Positions 40,278 to 51,539 of a stretch of DNA of 64,000 bases are shown one piece after another. Every line of letters begins with the position of its first letter. Positions within the stretch are counted from its first letter, which is position 1. The notes below the pieces were generated by a model, which saw nothing but the letters and a program-made list of their open reading frames with translations, had not been told where the DNA came from and did not search any database. The stretch spans positions 38,858,048 through 38,922,047 of the forward strand of contig OY759265.1 in the NCBI GenBank assembly GCA_963662155.1, in the 5' to 3' direction. The stretch comes from Lamellibrachia columna. Taxonomy: Eukaryota > Annelida > Polychaeta > Sabellida > Siboglinidae. Made by a program: the position numbers and the translations under genes.

Positions 40278-40879
40278 CTGCAACACAAACGAACAACACA
40301 TAAAGCATCGTTAAAATCTGGCTTGAATAGTACAATCGAACTGAATACGTCGTTACATATACATTCAAGCCCCTCCTCAGAGCTTTGAAAAGGTGGGTTT
40401 GGGCGTACACAATCAGCCGGGGATTTATGGGATGATTTCGGAAAAATGCTACTAAAGTTAAAAAAAATCCTCCAAATGGGGATGGGCATGATATGTAAGC
40501 ATAAGCCGTATGCAGCCAACACAGAAGAGGGAGGCTCCAAGTTTAAGATCTCAGCGCATTGTTTCATTCTATCTGTCAAGTACTGGAACGTGTATTCCAG
40601 CGCAGACAGAGATCAATTGCACGACTCACTGTTTAATACCATTTATTGCCAAAGGAAAGGCTCTTTTTCATCGGTGATTTCAACTTTTTGAGTTGGGTGT
40701 CAATGCTAGACATCCTGGGATCGATTTTAACTTGGTGTTCGTGTAATGTATGGGTTTTATATTTCCATTCTGGTTTCGGAAGGCATGGTGATACTGGTTG
40801 CCTGTTCGTAGGTAAAGTAACTGTTAGTGATCGAAAATAGTGTGAGTTGTATAGAATCAGCTGGTTTACATAAGCCACC

Positions 40880-42195
40880 TAGCGATGGTACTTAGAGATT
40901 GAGAGTCGTGCTAGTGGCGTCGAGTAGCGACCAATGGCAAATCAAGATTTCTGAAAATTGTTTTTGTATAACGGATTAACAGATAAACGAAATGTCGTTA
41001 TGTTTGGTATCATTGGAAAACTCGTTGTTTACTTATATTGTCTATCATTGTGTTAGCATTTAATTATGGTTGTGAACAAATATCTTGAGAGTTGTTTATT
41101 TGTGTAGGTAACAGCATAATGGTGAAGTAAATATGTTTACGTTCTCACTTTCGACTATGGGTTGAGAAAAAGGACATTTGTAAAGTGTTTTTTGTTGTTA
41201 TAAAAATGTTGTACGAGATGCACTTTGATGCACACTATCATTATGTGTGTATTGCCTAGATTCATATACTATAGGATATTATTTAATTTGAATGTTTGAT
41301 ACTGTGGTGTTTTGGTGCAACTATTACGTAACTTTTCACAAGTCAACTTGCAAGTTGTATATGCAACCAAACAAACCTGGGGCTGATGTACTCAGAACTG
41401 GTGTACTCGAGTACATGTTTGAAGTATTCGTTCTCCTACTGGGTCATGTACTCGTACTCGTAATCCTGCTCAATGTACGCAGATTCAAAAGCGTTTATTC
41501 GAACAGATCAAACAAATTAGATACACATATTAAGTTTACATATACTATTGGATAAATGCCCGAAAGGAGAAACATTGAAATAAGAATACTTATAATGTCA
41601 AACTGCTCCTTTGTCGACAGTTTCTAGAATCTTTCATACGTGATGTTAATTTCAAAAATGATACAGATTTTACATTAATTTCATAAATGATACAGAGAGT
41701 ACATCTGAATACGTTTTTTAAATATGATGTTGTGATAATTATTATGATTTTATTTTAAATATAGTAGTAGTATTTGTAGTTAACAGCATGAAAATATAAC
41801 GTATTTGACATTTTCAAATTCATTGATATAACAAAATTAACTAAATGTTTCACCAAAGGCAGCATCTTTTCCCAGTCAGAAACCCAAACCCAAAGCAAAC
41901 AATTATGTTAATGACCAGTTCAGGTTATAATCCTTGTGTTTGTTTAGTTAAGCAAGAAAGTCCATAACGAAGGGGACATTCATCAGTTAAACTTAAAATG
42001 CCTTTGTTGCTTATATAAGGGACAGTGCTAAGGAAGAAATAAATAAAGAAAGAAAGAAAGAAGTTTACATTCGCGGATCTCTACACATTTAATGTTTTTA
42101 ATATGTTATATCTAATAAATTACTATATCATACAATATGTACTCGTACTCATACTCATGTAAATGCATTCGCACTCGTACTCGTACTAATACTCA
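40880..42195. other. Gene-free stretch with TACTCG-rich ends
   Basis: No coding evidence. Degenerate TACTCG/ACTCGT motifs occur at about 41390-41480 and 42140-42200 and could mark the ends of an unrecognised element of about 800 bp. A (GAAA)n run lies near 42040-42062. The plus-strand frame at 41292-41555 has a hydrophobic run but no family resemblance. Confidence 0.35.
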
Positions 42196-42199
42196 AATA

Positions 42200-42540
42200 T
42201 CCATAGGCAGCTAAGGTCATCAATTTCACAACAACTTATCGTACCTAAAACAAAACTTAACTTGGGTAAACGTGCTTTCTCTGTCGCTGCGCCTAGGGTC
42301 TGGAATGAACTCCCTATCACTTTGAAAACATCTGAAACTATTGCGATTTCCCGAAAATAACACAAGACATATCTATTCCAAATTGCATTTCCACCATAAA
42401 TGTTCGGTTGTCCCTAGTTCTGATACTGACTTTTGCGCGTCCCTGTTCAAGATTGTGCTTAATGAGTCTGTCTTGTTGCGCCTCTGAGCTCAGGTTCAGG
42501 CGCCATAGAAGTTAACTATTATTATTATTATAAAAGAGAG
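42200..42540 (+). mobile_element. LINE 3'-end remnant (L2/Crack-like)
   Basis: A degraded C-terminal segment, KRAFSVAAPRVWNELPITLK, is typical of the end of L2-group LINE proteins. It is followed by a 3' region ending in GCGCCATAGAAG and an (ATT)n tail. The frame has stops. Confidence 0.6.
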
Positions 42541-42914
42541 AGCAATGACATCAGCTCGTCACTGGCTAAAAAAGATGTGATACATACATTATTGATTAAA
42601 GAGATGTGTATTTCGCCGTTATATGAAGCCTCCTTGTGACTCCACCATCGACATGCCATGCTCTACGCTTGCCTGCACTCGCCTGACCGTGCTTGATTGC
42701 ATTCGCTGTGACTAGCACTTTCCTCGCTGGAGCTGCCTATGCTATAAGTGACGCCAGCAAATTCGTGAGAAGCTTTGAATGATTACGTAAACTCTGATTT
42801 GATAGTAATTTAACAAGATTTAACATGGATTTGCCATCCAAGCCAAATGCCCAGATGGCAAGTGGACAAGGAAGCCATTGGCTTATCGAGAGTCCAGCAA
42901 TGTTCATCTACGTA

Positions 42915-45480
42915 TAACCCGCCCTCCTGAGACATATGTCAACCTTATTTTTAAACATATTCCCGCTGATAGCAGTTAGACAATATGTAGACAATTATCC
43001 TTAATAACAAAGGCCTCTCAGTTCTGGAATAATTTTAGTAGCTCTCCTTTGTATGCGTTCAATCAAAATCCTTCTTACGATATGGTCTCCATGCTTGTAT
43101 ACAGTATTCTAAATGAGGTCTAACTATTGCTTTATAAAGAGGTATAATTAACTTTTTTCCATTGTATGTTATGTTTTCTTCTAATCAATCCAAAAAATGT
43201 ATTACCCTTTGAAACTGCAATATCACACTGCTCTGAAACTTTCATATCAGCGCTTATTGTAACACCTAAGTCCTTTTCTTTTACAGTATTGCCCAGAACA
43301 GTATCTCCCATTTTATAGTTTACATTCAAGTTCCCATGTCCTGTATGTAGGCATTTACATTTCCCAAAATTGAACAACATCTGCCATTTCTCAGACCATT
43401 TAACTAATCTGTCTAGATCGTTTTGTAAATGTTGTTTATCACCATCAGTATTAACCTTTCTAAACAGTTTTGTGTCATCCACAAATTTACGTACGTTACT
43501 TGTTATACTGTCGTCCAAGTCATTGATATATATATATATTAAGAATAATGTAGGTCCTAATACTGATCCTTGAGGTACCCCACTCAAAACCGATTTCCAA
43601 TTTGAAACTTCTGTCAGTCAGCCATTGTTCTGTCCAGTCAGTTGTGCTATCCCCGATACCATGGGCTTTTAATTTAAGTAGTAATCTTTGTCAAAAGCTT
43701 TCTAAAAAAGTAGATAATATCTACTGGCGATCCCACGTCTATCCACTTAGTGATTTCTTCCAAAAACATAACATATTTGTTAAGCATGACCTCGCTTTAA
43801 GGAATCCATGTTGAGATGAATTTAATAATTTATGCTTAACGAGGAATTCCACCATATGGTCTTTAATTAACCTTTATAATAATTTACAAATCACTGACGT
43901 TAAACTCACTGGTCTGTAATTCTCTGACTTATTTCTCGAACCCTTTTTAAATAATGGTATGATGTTTTCTCCTTACTATTCAAATGGAACAACTCCCTCT
44001 TTTAATGACAAGTTGAATACTCGTGCAAGTGGTATACTGATTTGTTCTACTGTTTCCATTAGTAATTTTGGAGGAATCCCATCCACTCCCGGTGATTTAT
44101 TATCCTTCATTGCCTTTATTTTCTTAGCTACCATTTCTGGAGTTACAACTAACGGTCCTAAATAGTCAGCTTTAGCCTCCTGAAATTTAGCATCAGCAAC
44201 TGGTAATGAACTAATATCTTCTTTGGTAAACACTGAACTGAAGTAATCATTTAGGTCTTCCGCCAAAACGCCTGTGATATTATATTTCCAGCACTGTCTT
44301 CTACAGGTCCAACCTTGTCTTGTACGTTTTGTTTGCTCCTGACATATACATAAAAACTCTTGCTGTCATTTTTTATGTTACATGCTAGTTTTTGCTCATA
44401 GCTTCTTTTATATTGTCTGATTTCAGTTGTAGCTGCACTAAGTGCCTCTTTGTAATTTGCATAGTCTTCTTCCTTTCTGGTACGCCTATAAACTCTCCAC
44501 ATAGTTTGTTTTAACGCTATTTTTCTAATAGCCTTTTTTGACAAGTGTTTCTTTCTACACCGTTTTTCCTTGTTTTTGGAAGGATACTCTCAATTTCATA
44601 TTTTAGAATATTCCAACATTCAATTGCGGTCTTATTCATCAGCATGTTATTCCAATCTAGTTTTGCTAAGTATTTTCTCATATCTTTGTAGTTACCTTTG
44701 TGGAAGTTTCTCTTGTACGTTTTCTTATTTTTACTTTCTGATTTTACATTGATATCAAAATGTATTTGATTATGGTCACTGTTACCCAATGGTTCAATTA
44801 TTTTTATATTGTCCACTAATTCTTTTTGTGATGACAAAACTATATCTAATACATTTTCTCCCCTGGTTATTTCTAGCACGTGCTGAGTAAGAAAGCTATC
44901 CTGGATTAAAAATAGAAATTGTTGGTCCTCACTCCCTGTGCTTTCTAGAGTATTCCATTGTATGTGTCCGTGGTTAAAATCTCACATTATGATACATTCC
45001 CCTTTTGTAACTTCCTTTCTAGCGGTTTTTATTTTTGTGTTGTCCTCTTCGTTTATGTTTGGACTTCGATAAACTAATCAAATAGTTAATTTTGAATTTC
45101 CTGAAACAATTTTGCATCAAACAGCTTCATGGCAATCTGCTTCCCTTTCTAGTTTTATTTCATCAGCCTGAATAGATTCTTTAATATATAAAATAACTCC
45201 CCCTCCCCTTCTTCCTATTCGATCTCTCCTAAACATTACGTATCCTGTCAGTCCTAATTCAGCATATGTTATATCTATGTTGGTCCATGATTCAGTTATG
45301 CCAATTATGTGAGGGTCAATATCGTCTACCATAATGTTTAATTCATTTTTCTTATTTACTATGCTCCTTGCATTTAAACATACGCATCTATAACCTGTTT
45401 CAGAGATGTTTTTCGGACGATTTGATATTGGTTTGTCTGTACTAGTGGCCTCTTGTTCTGCTTGAGACGCCTCTCGGTAA
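42915..45480 (-). pseudogene. ORF2 of the 42.8-46.8 kb LINE, broken
   Basis: Endonuclease parts (TESWTNIDI, GRRGGGVILY, then NSDHNQIHF) and RT parts (GVPQGSVLGP, KFVDDTKLF) are in the order of the intact copy but in different frames. The catalytic box reads F-V-D-D, where the intact copy has F-A-D-D. The TAG near 43975 replaces the Trp codon of V-P-F-E-W. Confidence 0.9.
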
Positions 45481-45494
45481 CCCCCCCTGCACTT

Positions 45495-46229
45495 CTAGTT
45501 TAAACAATGATTACTACCAAAACTATTTGTCATTGTACCCATTCCACTATCTACTGATGCTGAAAGTTCGTCCGCGAATACTGCTGCCCCCTTTCCACTT
45601 AGATGAAGCCCATCCTTCATGTACATATCAGCCCTCACAACCAAACTTCCCCATAAATCCACAAATCCAACTTCCTCTTCCCTATATAGCTTCTGGACTA
45701 ACATGTTAATTGCCATCCCCCGACAATTTCGATATTTGTGATCCCTCCTGCCCATTACTGGTAAAATCCCTGACAGTATTACCTGCTCAACCCGCGTCTG
45801 TTTTAGTGTTCTGACCAACTGCCTATATATCCTAACTATGGCAGTTGCACCGTCCCTCTCTACGTTATTTATCCCTACACGTACTAAAACAGATCCACCC
45901 TTACCCGAACCTACGATGTTTTCTACCCTCTCATTTATCGCCTCTTTTTTGGCTCCAGGCAAGCAGACCACCACATCATCTCCCTTGTTTAAGACTCTGT
46001 CGGTCTTCCTAACTATCGAATCCCCCACACACACCCTCGCTCTATTCCTCACCCCCTCTATCTCTGCTGCAGAATAGCTCTTCCGTTCGATCCCTTCCAT
46101 CACATTCTGTCCTGACCCCTTCCCTCCTGTCTCCTTCGCTCCTGTCTCCCCCACTTCCCTATCCTTCGCTCTTGTCTCCCTCACACCCTTCTCCTTCCTT
46201 CCTGTCTCCCCTACTCCCCTCTCCTTCAC
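45495..46229 (-). CDS. LINE ORF1: SGNH/GDSL-esterase-like protein with charged repeat region
   Basis: 244 residues. The first 60 or so are low-complexity, rich in Gly, Glu, Lys and Arg, with repeated GETG/KE/VGETG units. Then come the SGNH blocks: VCVGDSIVRKTD (block I, nucleophile Ser), RVGINNVERDG (block III, normally GTNN), ILSGILPVMG, and DGLHLSGKG (block V, D-x-x-H). The stop is again preceded by TTTAAAC. Esterase-type ORF1 proteins are characteristic of CR1 elements. The reading frame may extend upstream through further charged sequence to about 46360 in another frame. Confidence 0.8.
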   Translation of the reverse strand: MKERGVGETGRKEKGVRETRAKDREVGETGAKETGGKGSGQNVMEGIERKSYSAAEIEGVRNRARVCVGDSIVRKTDRVLNKGDDVVVCLPGAKKEAINERVENIVGSGKGGSVLVRVGINNVERDGATAIVRIYRQLVRTLKQTRVEQVILSGILPVMGRRDHKYRNCRGMAINMLVQKLYREEEVGFVDLWGSLVVRADMYMKDGLHLSGKGAAVFADELSASVDSGMGTMTNSFGSNHCLN

Positions 46230-46582
46230 TCCGGTTGTCTTCCCTCCCGTTCCTTCCCGCCTCCTTACGTCCTGTCTCCCTACGACCTGTCACCTTCCCT
46301 CCTCTCAGCTTCCTCCCAGTCTGAGGTGAGCTCTCCCTAGCATCTCTCGTGTCTTTTCCCACTTTATCATCTACTGTTCCCCCACCGGAATTACTGGCAC
46401 AACCCCCCTGTTCCCTTCACACCATTGCCACAACGAGAAGCCTCAGCTCTTCCAACTCCACCTCTAGTTCCTTCATCTTCGTACATCCCCTACACTCAAA
46501 ACTAAAACTATCTGCCAAGACTTCTCGCACCCAGACTTGACGAAGTCCACCCAGTTACTGCAACTGCCACAAATTAAGTGCC

Positions 46583-46806
46583 TTAATTGTGGCCTTTAAC
46601 TGCCGTTTGCACGGCGCCATCATACAATTTAGTTTTAATTAGTTTGCTACGTTAGCTTTGAATAAGTACGTTTTTGTGTTCAAAAGAACACTTTTTAATT
46701 GTGGCCTTTAACTGCCGTTTGCACGGCGCCATCATACAATTTAGTTTTAATTAGTTTGCTACGTTAGCCTTGAATAAGTCTGTTTTTGTGTCCAAAAGAA
46801 CACTTT
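46583..46806 (-). repeat. 112-bp tandem monomers in the LINE 5' UTR
   Basis: Two head-to-tail units (46583-46694 and 46695-46806) differ at only a few bases. They lie directly upstream of ORF1 on the minus strand. Tandem 5' UTR monomers that carry promoter activity are known in some LINEs. Here that role is inference from position. Confidence 0.85.
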
Positions 46807-46899
46807 AGGCTAATATACTTGCTAACTATGTCTTCTATTAAGCTCGCATCAGCAAAAAAAACCCTGTCACCTAGCGAATACGGAGAACACTGTGTAACA

Positions 46900-47465
46900 A
46901 AACAACGAAATCAGTGTGTACTAATTTACGCTAAAATCCTGCTGTTAATTCCTTTTTACCGAAAACGTTTACTACCACTATGTCAGATATTACCTTATGT
47001 ATGTAATTTAAGTAAATATATCACTTTATCTTATATATATATTAACCAATGTAAATGATAGTTCGATGCACCAGTTGAATTCACGACCTGTAATCAAACT
47101 CCCTTTTATCACTCGTTGAGTTTGAATCCGGGAAAAAATACTACCTCTGTTAACAAAAACGGTTTCTTAATATAGGTCTACAAGAAGTTTGTGAACAATA
47201 TATGTATAATAGTAATACTTATTCTAACCAATATTCCAATGTTACTGACTATTCACTATGCTATCTAAATTTTCGAATGGTAAACAACCCTATTAACGCT
47301 CGCTGACTTCCCTGACAGAGTCCGAAACTAACTTACGCTAAAATACTGCCTCTGACTAATAATTAACAAAACCTGTTCCCTAATATATGTCTACAATATG
47401 TTTATGTATAATATATATGCAATAGTAATACTTATTCTATTTGATATTCGACGCTTTTCTATAAA
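46900..47465. repeat. Diverged ~205-bp tandem repeats
   Basis: Related blocks recur around 'ttacgctaaaat.ctgc' (46927 and 47338, with a weaker version at 47127) and around 'gtaatacttattcta' (47209 and 47426). They could be outer 5' UTR sequence of the minus-strand LINE or an independent satellite. No gene is seen between 47060 and 47610. Confidence 0.45.
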
Positions 47466-47637
47466 TTCTCTTCACCATTTTCAAATCGCTGCTGCACCAA
47501 GTCAAGATCCGCCGGAACAAGTGATGAATACTATTGGACGTTGGTAGACTATAATTCTATTCAGCATACTTAATTTGTGATTATTTACTATAATATTAAT
47601 GTTGTTAAATGGAAAATCTGTTGCATATACCCCTGTT

Positions 47638-49463
47638 GTATGCATATGTCAGGAGTAAACAAAACGTACAAGACAAGGTTGGACCTCTAGAAGACAGTGC
47701 TGGAAATATAATATCACAGGGGTTTTTAATGGCGGAAGACCTAAATGGTTACTTCAGTTCAGTGTTTACCAAAGAAGATATTAGTTCATTACCAGTTGCT
47801 GATGCTAAATTTCAGGGGGCTAAATCTGACTATTTAGGTCCGTTAGTTGTAACTCCAGAATTGGTAGCTAAGAAAATAAAGGCAATGAAAGATAACAAAT
47901 CACCGGGAGTGGATGGGATTCCTCCAAAATTACTAATGGAAACAGTAGAACAAATCAGTATACCACTTGCACGAGTATCCAACTTGTCATTAAAAGAGGG
48001 AGTTGTTCCATTTGAATAGTAAGGAGAAAACATCATACCATTATTTAAAAAGGGTTCGAGAAATAAGTCAGAGAATTACAGACCAGTGAGTTTAACGTCA
48101 GTGATTTGTAAATTATTAGAAAGGTTAATTAAAGACCATATGGTGGAATTCCTCGTTAAGCATAAATTATTAAATTCATCTCAACATGGATTCCTTAAAG
48201 CGAGGTCATGCTTAACAAATATGTTATGTTTTTTGGAAGAAATCACTAAGTGGATAGACGTGGGATCGCCAGTAGATATTATCTACTTAGATTTTCAGAA
48301 AGCTTTTGACAAAGTGCCACATCAAAGATTACTACTTAAATTAAAAGCCCATGGTATCGGGGACAGCATAACTGACTGGATAGAACAATGGCTGACTGAC
48401 AGAAGACAACGAGTTGTAGTAGATGGAGAAGTTTCAAATTGGAAATCGGTTTTGAGTGGGGTACCTCAAGGATCAGTATTAGGACCTATATTATTCTTAA
48501 TTTATATCAATGACTTGGACGACAGTATAACAAGTAACGTACTGAAATTTGCGGATGACACAAAACTGTTTAGAAAGGTTAATACTGATGGTGATAAACA
48601 ACATTTACAAAACGATCTAGACAGATTAGTGAAATGGTCTGAGAAATGGCAGATGTTGTTCAATTTTGGGAAATGTAAATGCCTACATACAGGACATAGG
48701 AACTTGAATGTAAACTATAAAATGGGAGATACTGTTCTGGGTACTACTGTAAAAGAAAAGGACTTAGGAGTTACAATAAGCGCTGATATGAAAGTTTCAG
48801 AGCAGTGTGGTATTGCAGCTTCAAAGGGTAATCAAATTCTTGGATTGATTAGAAGAAACATAACATACAAGGGAAAACAGTTAATTATACCTCTTTATAA
48901 AGCAATAGTTAGACCTCATTTAGAATACTGTATACAAGCATGGAGACCATATCGTAAGAAAGATATAGATACGCTTGAACGCATACAAAGGAGAGCAACT
49001 AAAATGATTCCAGAACTGAGAGACCTTAGTTATGAAGAACGCCTGAAAGAATGTGGTTTAACAACTCTAGAGACAAGGAGGTTAAGAGGAGATCAGATTG
49101 AAGTGTTTAAGATATTTAATGGGTATGAAAATATTGATAGAAATATGTTTTTCTCACTCAAGAAGGATAGCAGAACTAGAGGACATGAGGTAAAATTAGT
49201 AAAGGATCAATGTAGATTGGACATCAGGAAGCACTCGTTCTCACAGAGGACAATAAATGAATGGAACAAATTGTCTACAGATTGTGTAACTGCTAGCAGC
49301 GTGAATATGTTTAAAAACAAGGTTGACACATATCTCAGGAGGGCGGGTTATAAGTAGATGAACATTGTTGGACTCTCGATAAGCCAATGGCTTCCTTGTC
49401 CACTTGCCATCTGGGCCTTTGGCTTGGATGGCAAATCTTGTTAAATCTTGTTAAATCTTGTTG
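47638..49463 (+). mobile_element. CR1-like LINE, 5'-truncated, with one nonsense lesion
   Basis: The copy starts at YAYVRSKQNV of ORF2 and ends with three tail units of TTAAATCTTG. It is close to the 6107 copy. The frame stops at about 48017 where V-P-F-E-W becomes V-P-F-E-stop, then is open again from 48086 to 49357 through the RT (FADDT) to RRAGYK. The same Trp-to-stop change is in the 42.8-46.8 kb copy. Confidence 0.93.
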
Positions 49464-50102
49464 TTGATTTATTATTTATTTGTAGTTGTACGAATATACA
49501 CACTGAGTAAAGATCAGTGACACAACTTTACAAATGACATCACCAAATAGTAACAAACTAGCCTGCAATCGACGAAATACGTCTTCAGACAATTACGTCA
49601 TCATAGTATGTATTTTGTGATCGCAGTGTACGTATGACAAATCCAAAATGAAATGCTGAATTCCAAGCTGTGCCATTTTAGTGTAGATACCCTTTACTGT
49701 GGTTATCGTTCTAGTCAACAATGCACGCCATTCCTGCAATAGATGGCCTAAGACGCACCGTGTAGCTGCAGTGTTCCGACGATGGTTTCGCTGTCTCAAT
49801 TTCATTTTAATAAAATATGTGCAACGGTAGCTTTCATTATTATTCACTTATTCACAGTGTCAACCATGTGCCAAATGTTGTGAATTTATATGATCTCGTA
49901 TTATAATTATGCTGATATCATACAATAGACAGGCACACCGAAAAACAAAAGGCACTGGCAACCGGCGGAAATAATAATTAAAACATGAATGCTAACGTAT
50001 TGTTATTAAAAAATAACGGCATGTGGGTAATGGTGAATAAAGGAACTGAATACTGGAATAACAAACCGGTAGAGGTCGGTAGATACATTGCGAAGTGTGT
50101 AC

Positions 50103-50237
50103 GTCATCAGTGACGTCAATAGCGTCGAGCATAACGACCATGTGAGACTCGTGGTCATTCAACAATCTCCATATGTCAGCAACGGTTGCCGCCATCGGTG
50201 ACTGGGTGAGGTTATAGGCGTTGCGCTCCTTGTAGAC
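50103..50237 (-). pseudogene. RPTP exon 23 duplicate
   Basis: 135 nt, the same length and phase as 35344-35478, with acceptor cgtctag and donor gtacac. It encodes YKERNAYNLTQSPMAATVAD, then WRLLNDHESHMVV. The frame is open. Several residues differ from the main gene, for example N-L-T in place of I-I-T. Confidence 0.85.
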
Positions 50238-50489
50238 CTAGACGAGTAAGTGTACGGGAACAGGTATGTCATATTGTGTATATGTACACAATCTATGCAC
50301 ATTTCATTGTCAGATGGGTTTGATCTTTTTGACTGGAATCACGAATATGAACGAATACGCACCTTGTTCTTAGTTGCAACAATGCGTATGATTTTATGTG
50401 TTATATTTCGGATATCGTACACCTGTAGTCGCGGATTCGAATTTATCGATATGCTGAAATATCTATAACCCATGTAGCAAGATTGAACC

Positions 50490-50705
50490 TTTCTGACACA
50501 ATCCAAACATGTTGACCCAATCTGATCATGCTGGCACAATCCAACTATGCTGACTTCATCCAATCTTGCTGCTAAAATCCAACCTTGTCAGAACTATCCA
50601 ACCTTGATGACAAACCCAACCGTCCTGGTACTATCCAGTCTTGCTGGCGCAATCAAAGCTAATTGGCCTAACACATCCATGCTGGTACAACTTAGCAATG
50701 CTAAC
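50490..50705. repeat. ~19-bp degenerate minisatellite
   Basis: About eleven units resembling ACAATCCAACCTTGCTGAC. The array continues at 51104-51160 after the LINE fragment, which therefore inserted into it. The matching RPTP intron has at most traces of it near 34190, so it expanded in the duplicate. Confidence 0.75.
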
Positions 50706-51103
50706 ACAGATTTAACAAGATTTAACAAGATTGCCATCCCAAACAACAAGTTCCAGACGGCAAAGTGGACAAGGAAGCCATTGGCTTATCGAGAGTCCAA
50801 CAATGTTCTCATCTATGTGTAGCCCACCCTTATCAAATATCTGTCAATTCTATTTTTAAACATATTCACACTACTAGCATTAACACAATCATTTGGCAGT
50901 TTGTTCCATTCATTTATCACCCTCTGTGAGAAAGAGTACTTTCTCATGTCCAACCTACACTGCTCCTTAACTAATGCTGCTTTGTGTCCTCTGGTTGTAC
51001 TGCCTTCTTTAAGTTTGAAGAACATATTCCTATCAACATCCTCATAACCGTTCACTATTTCAAATACTTCTATTTGGTCTCCTCTTAGTCTCCTGGTCTC
51101 TAG
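50706..51103 (-). mobile_element. CR1-like LINE 3' fragment, second subfamily
   Basis: It encodes the last 100 or so residues (ETRRLRGDQIEVFEIVNGYE, then QCRLDMRKYSFSQRV, ending IDRYLIRVGYT) plus a 3' UTR and TTAAATCTTG tail units. The nearest relative in the window is the element at 9497-11061. Confidence 0.9.
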
Positions 51104-51248
51104 GACACAATCCAACCTTGGTATTTCAAGCCAACCCAACTGACACAATCCTATTCCAATCACGTGTCCAATGCGCTTTAATTGCTTTATAGCAGATTCG
51201 AAGAAACCGGTTCTCCGTTAGGTCCGCCATTTTCATATTGGTACTTAC

Positions 51249-51322
51249 ATGTACATAGACGGCGTTTATGTAGTTAGTGCCTCCCTTCCATGGAGTAACC
51301 AGGTACGGATGCTGATGATCGT
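51249..51322 (-). pseudogene. RPTP exon 22 duplicate
   Basis: 74 nt, identical in length and phase to 33975-34048, with the same acceptor (catttag) and donor (gtaagtac). It encodes DDHQHPYLVTPWKGGTNYIN and the A-V-Y-V-H end. The following intron sequence is also shared. Confidence 0.88.
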
Positions 51323-51399
51323 CTAAATGTGAGTTGAACATGCTATATTAACATGCACGACTGCAAGTCTAAACATATGTTTAGCAACGTCGTATTTGC

Positions 51400-51404
51400 T
51401 TATT

Positions 51405-51466
<62 letters not shown>

Positions 51467-51477
51467 CTGAAATAAAC

Positions 51478-51532
<55 letters not shown>
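51400..51532. repeat. Two (AT)n microsatellites
   Basis: AT runs at about 51409-51463 and 51481-51531, at the edge where homology to the RPTP intron stops. Confidence 0.95.
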
Positions 51533-51537
<5 letters not shown>

Positions 51538-51539
51538 GA

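Larger units (their letters stand above)
37930..40850. repeat. Segmental duplication unit, copy B
   Basis: This stretch, from the RPTP 3' flank through the minus-strand Tyr-tail exons, matches 60440-63130 (copy C). Its part from about 38620 matches 1-663 plus 4848-6055 (copy A). Landmarks shared with copy C include 'gataa(t/a)c.ggagtttg' near 38100/60590 and the tail exons. Between the landmarks I see no other gene. Confidence 0.65.
42810..46810 (-). mobile_element. CR1-like LINE, nearly full length, inactive
   Basis: On the minus strand it runs from 5' UTR repeats (46583-46806) through a complete ORF1 (46229-45495) and ORF2 (about 45480-42915) to tail repeats near 42810-42835. ORF2 is broken: its pieces at 45117-45332, 44517-44879, 43976-44544 and 43132-43587 are separated by frameshifts and deletions. 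It also has a Trp-to-stop change near 43975. This copy shows the 5' structure that the 6107 copy lacks. Confidence 0.92.
49500..51395 (-). pseudogene. Inverted partial duplicate of the RPTP D2 region
   Basis: Exon 22 and exon 23 equivalents and their flanking introns are present on the minus strand. The intron before exon 24 is also present up to its acceptor (ctttactcag), where homology ends. The exons are intact but isolated. LINE insertions sit at 49463 and 50706. It is either a gene fragment or the remains of a paralogous RPTP. Confidence 0.8.

Noticed and set aside
40633..40878. Coding exon in the shared intron sequence of copies A and B
   Set aside because: Both copies have open frames here, but in different frames with frameshifts between them, so conservation is of DNA and not of a protein.
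41292..41555. Plus-strand ORF with a hydrophobic stretch (FEVFVLLLGHVLVLVILL)
   Set aside because: It overlaps degenerate TACTCG repeats, and has no splice context or family match.
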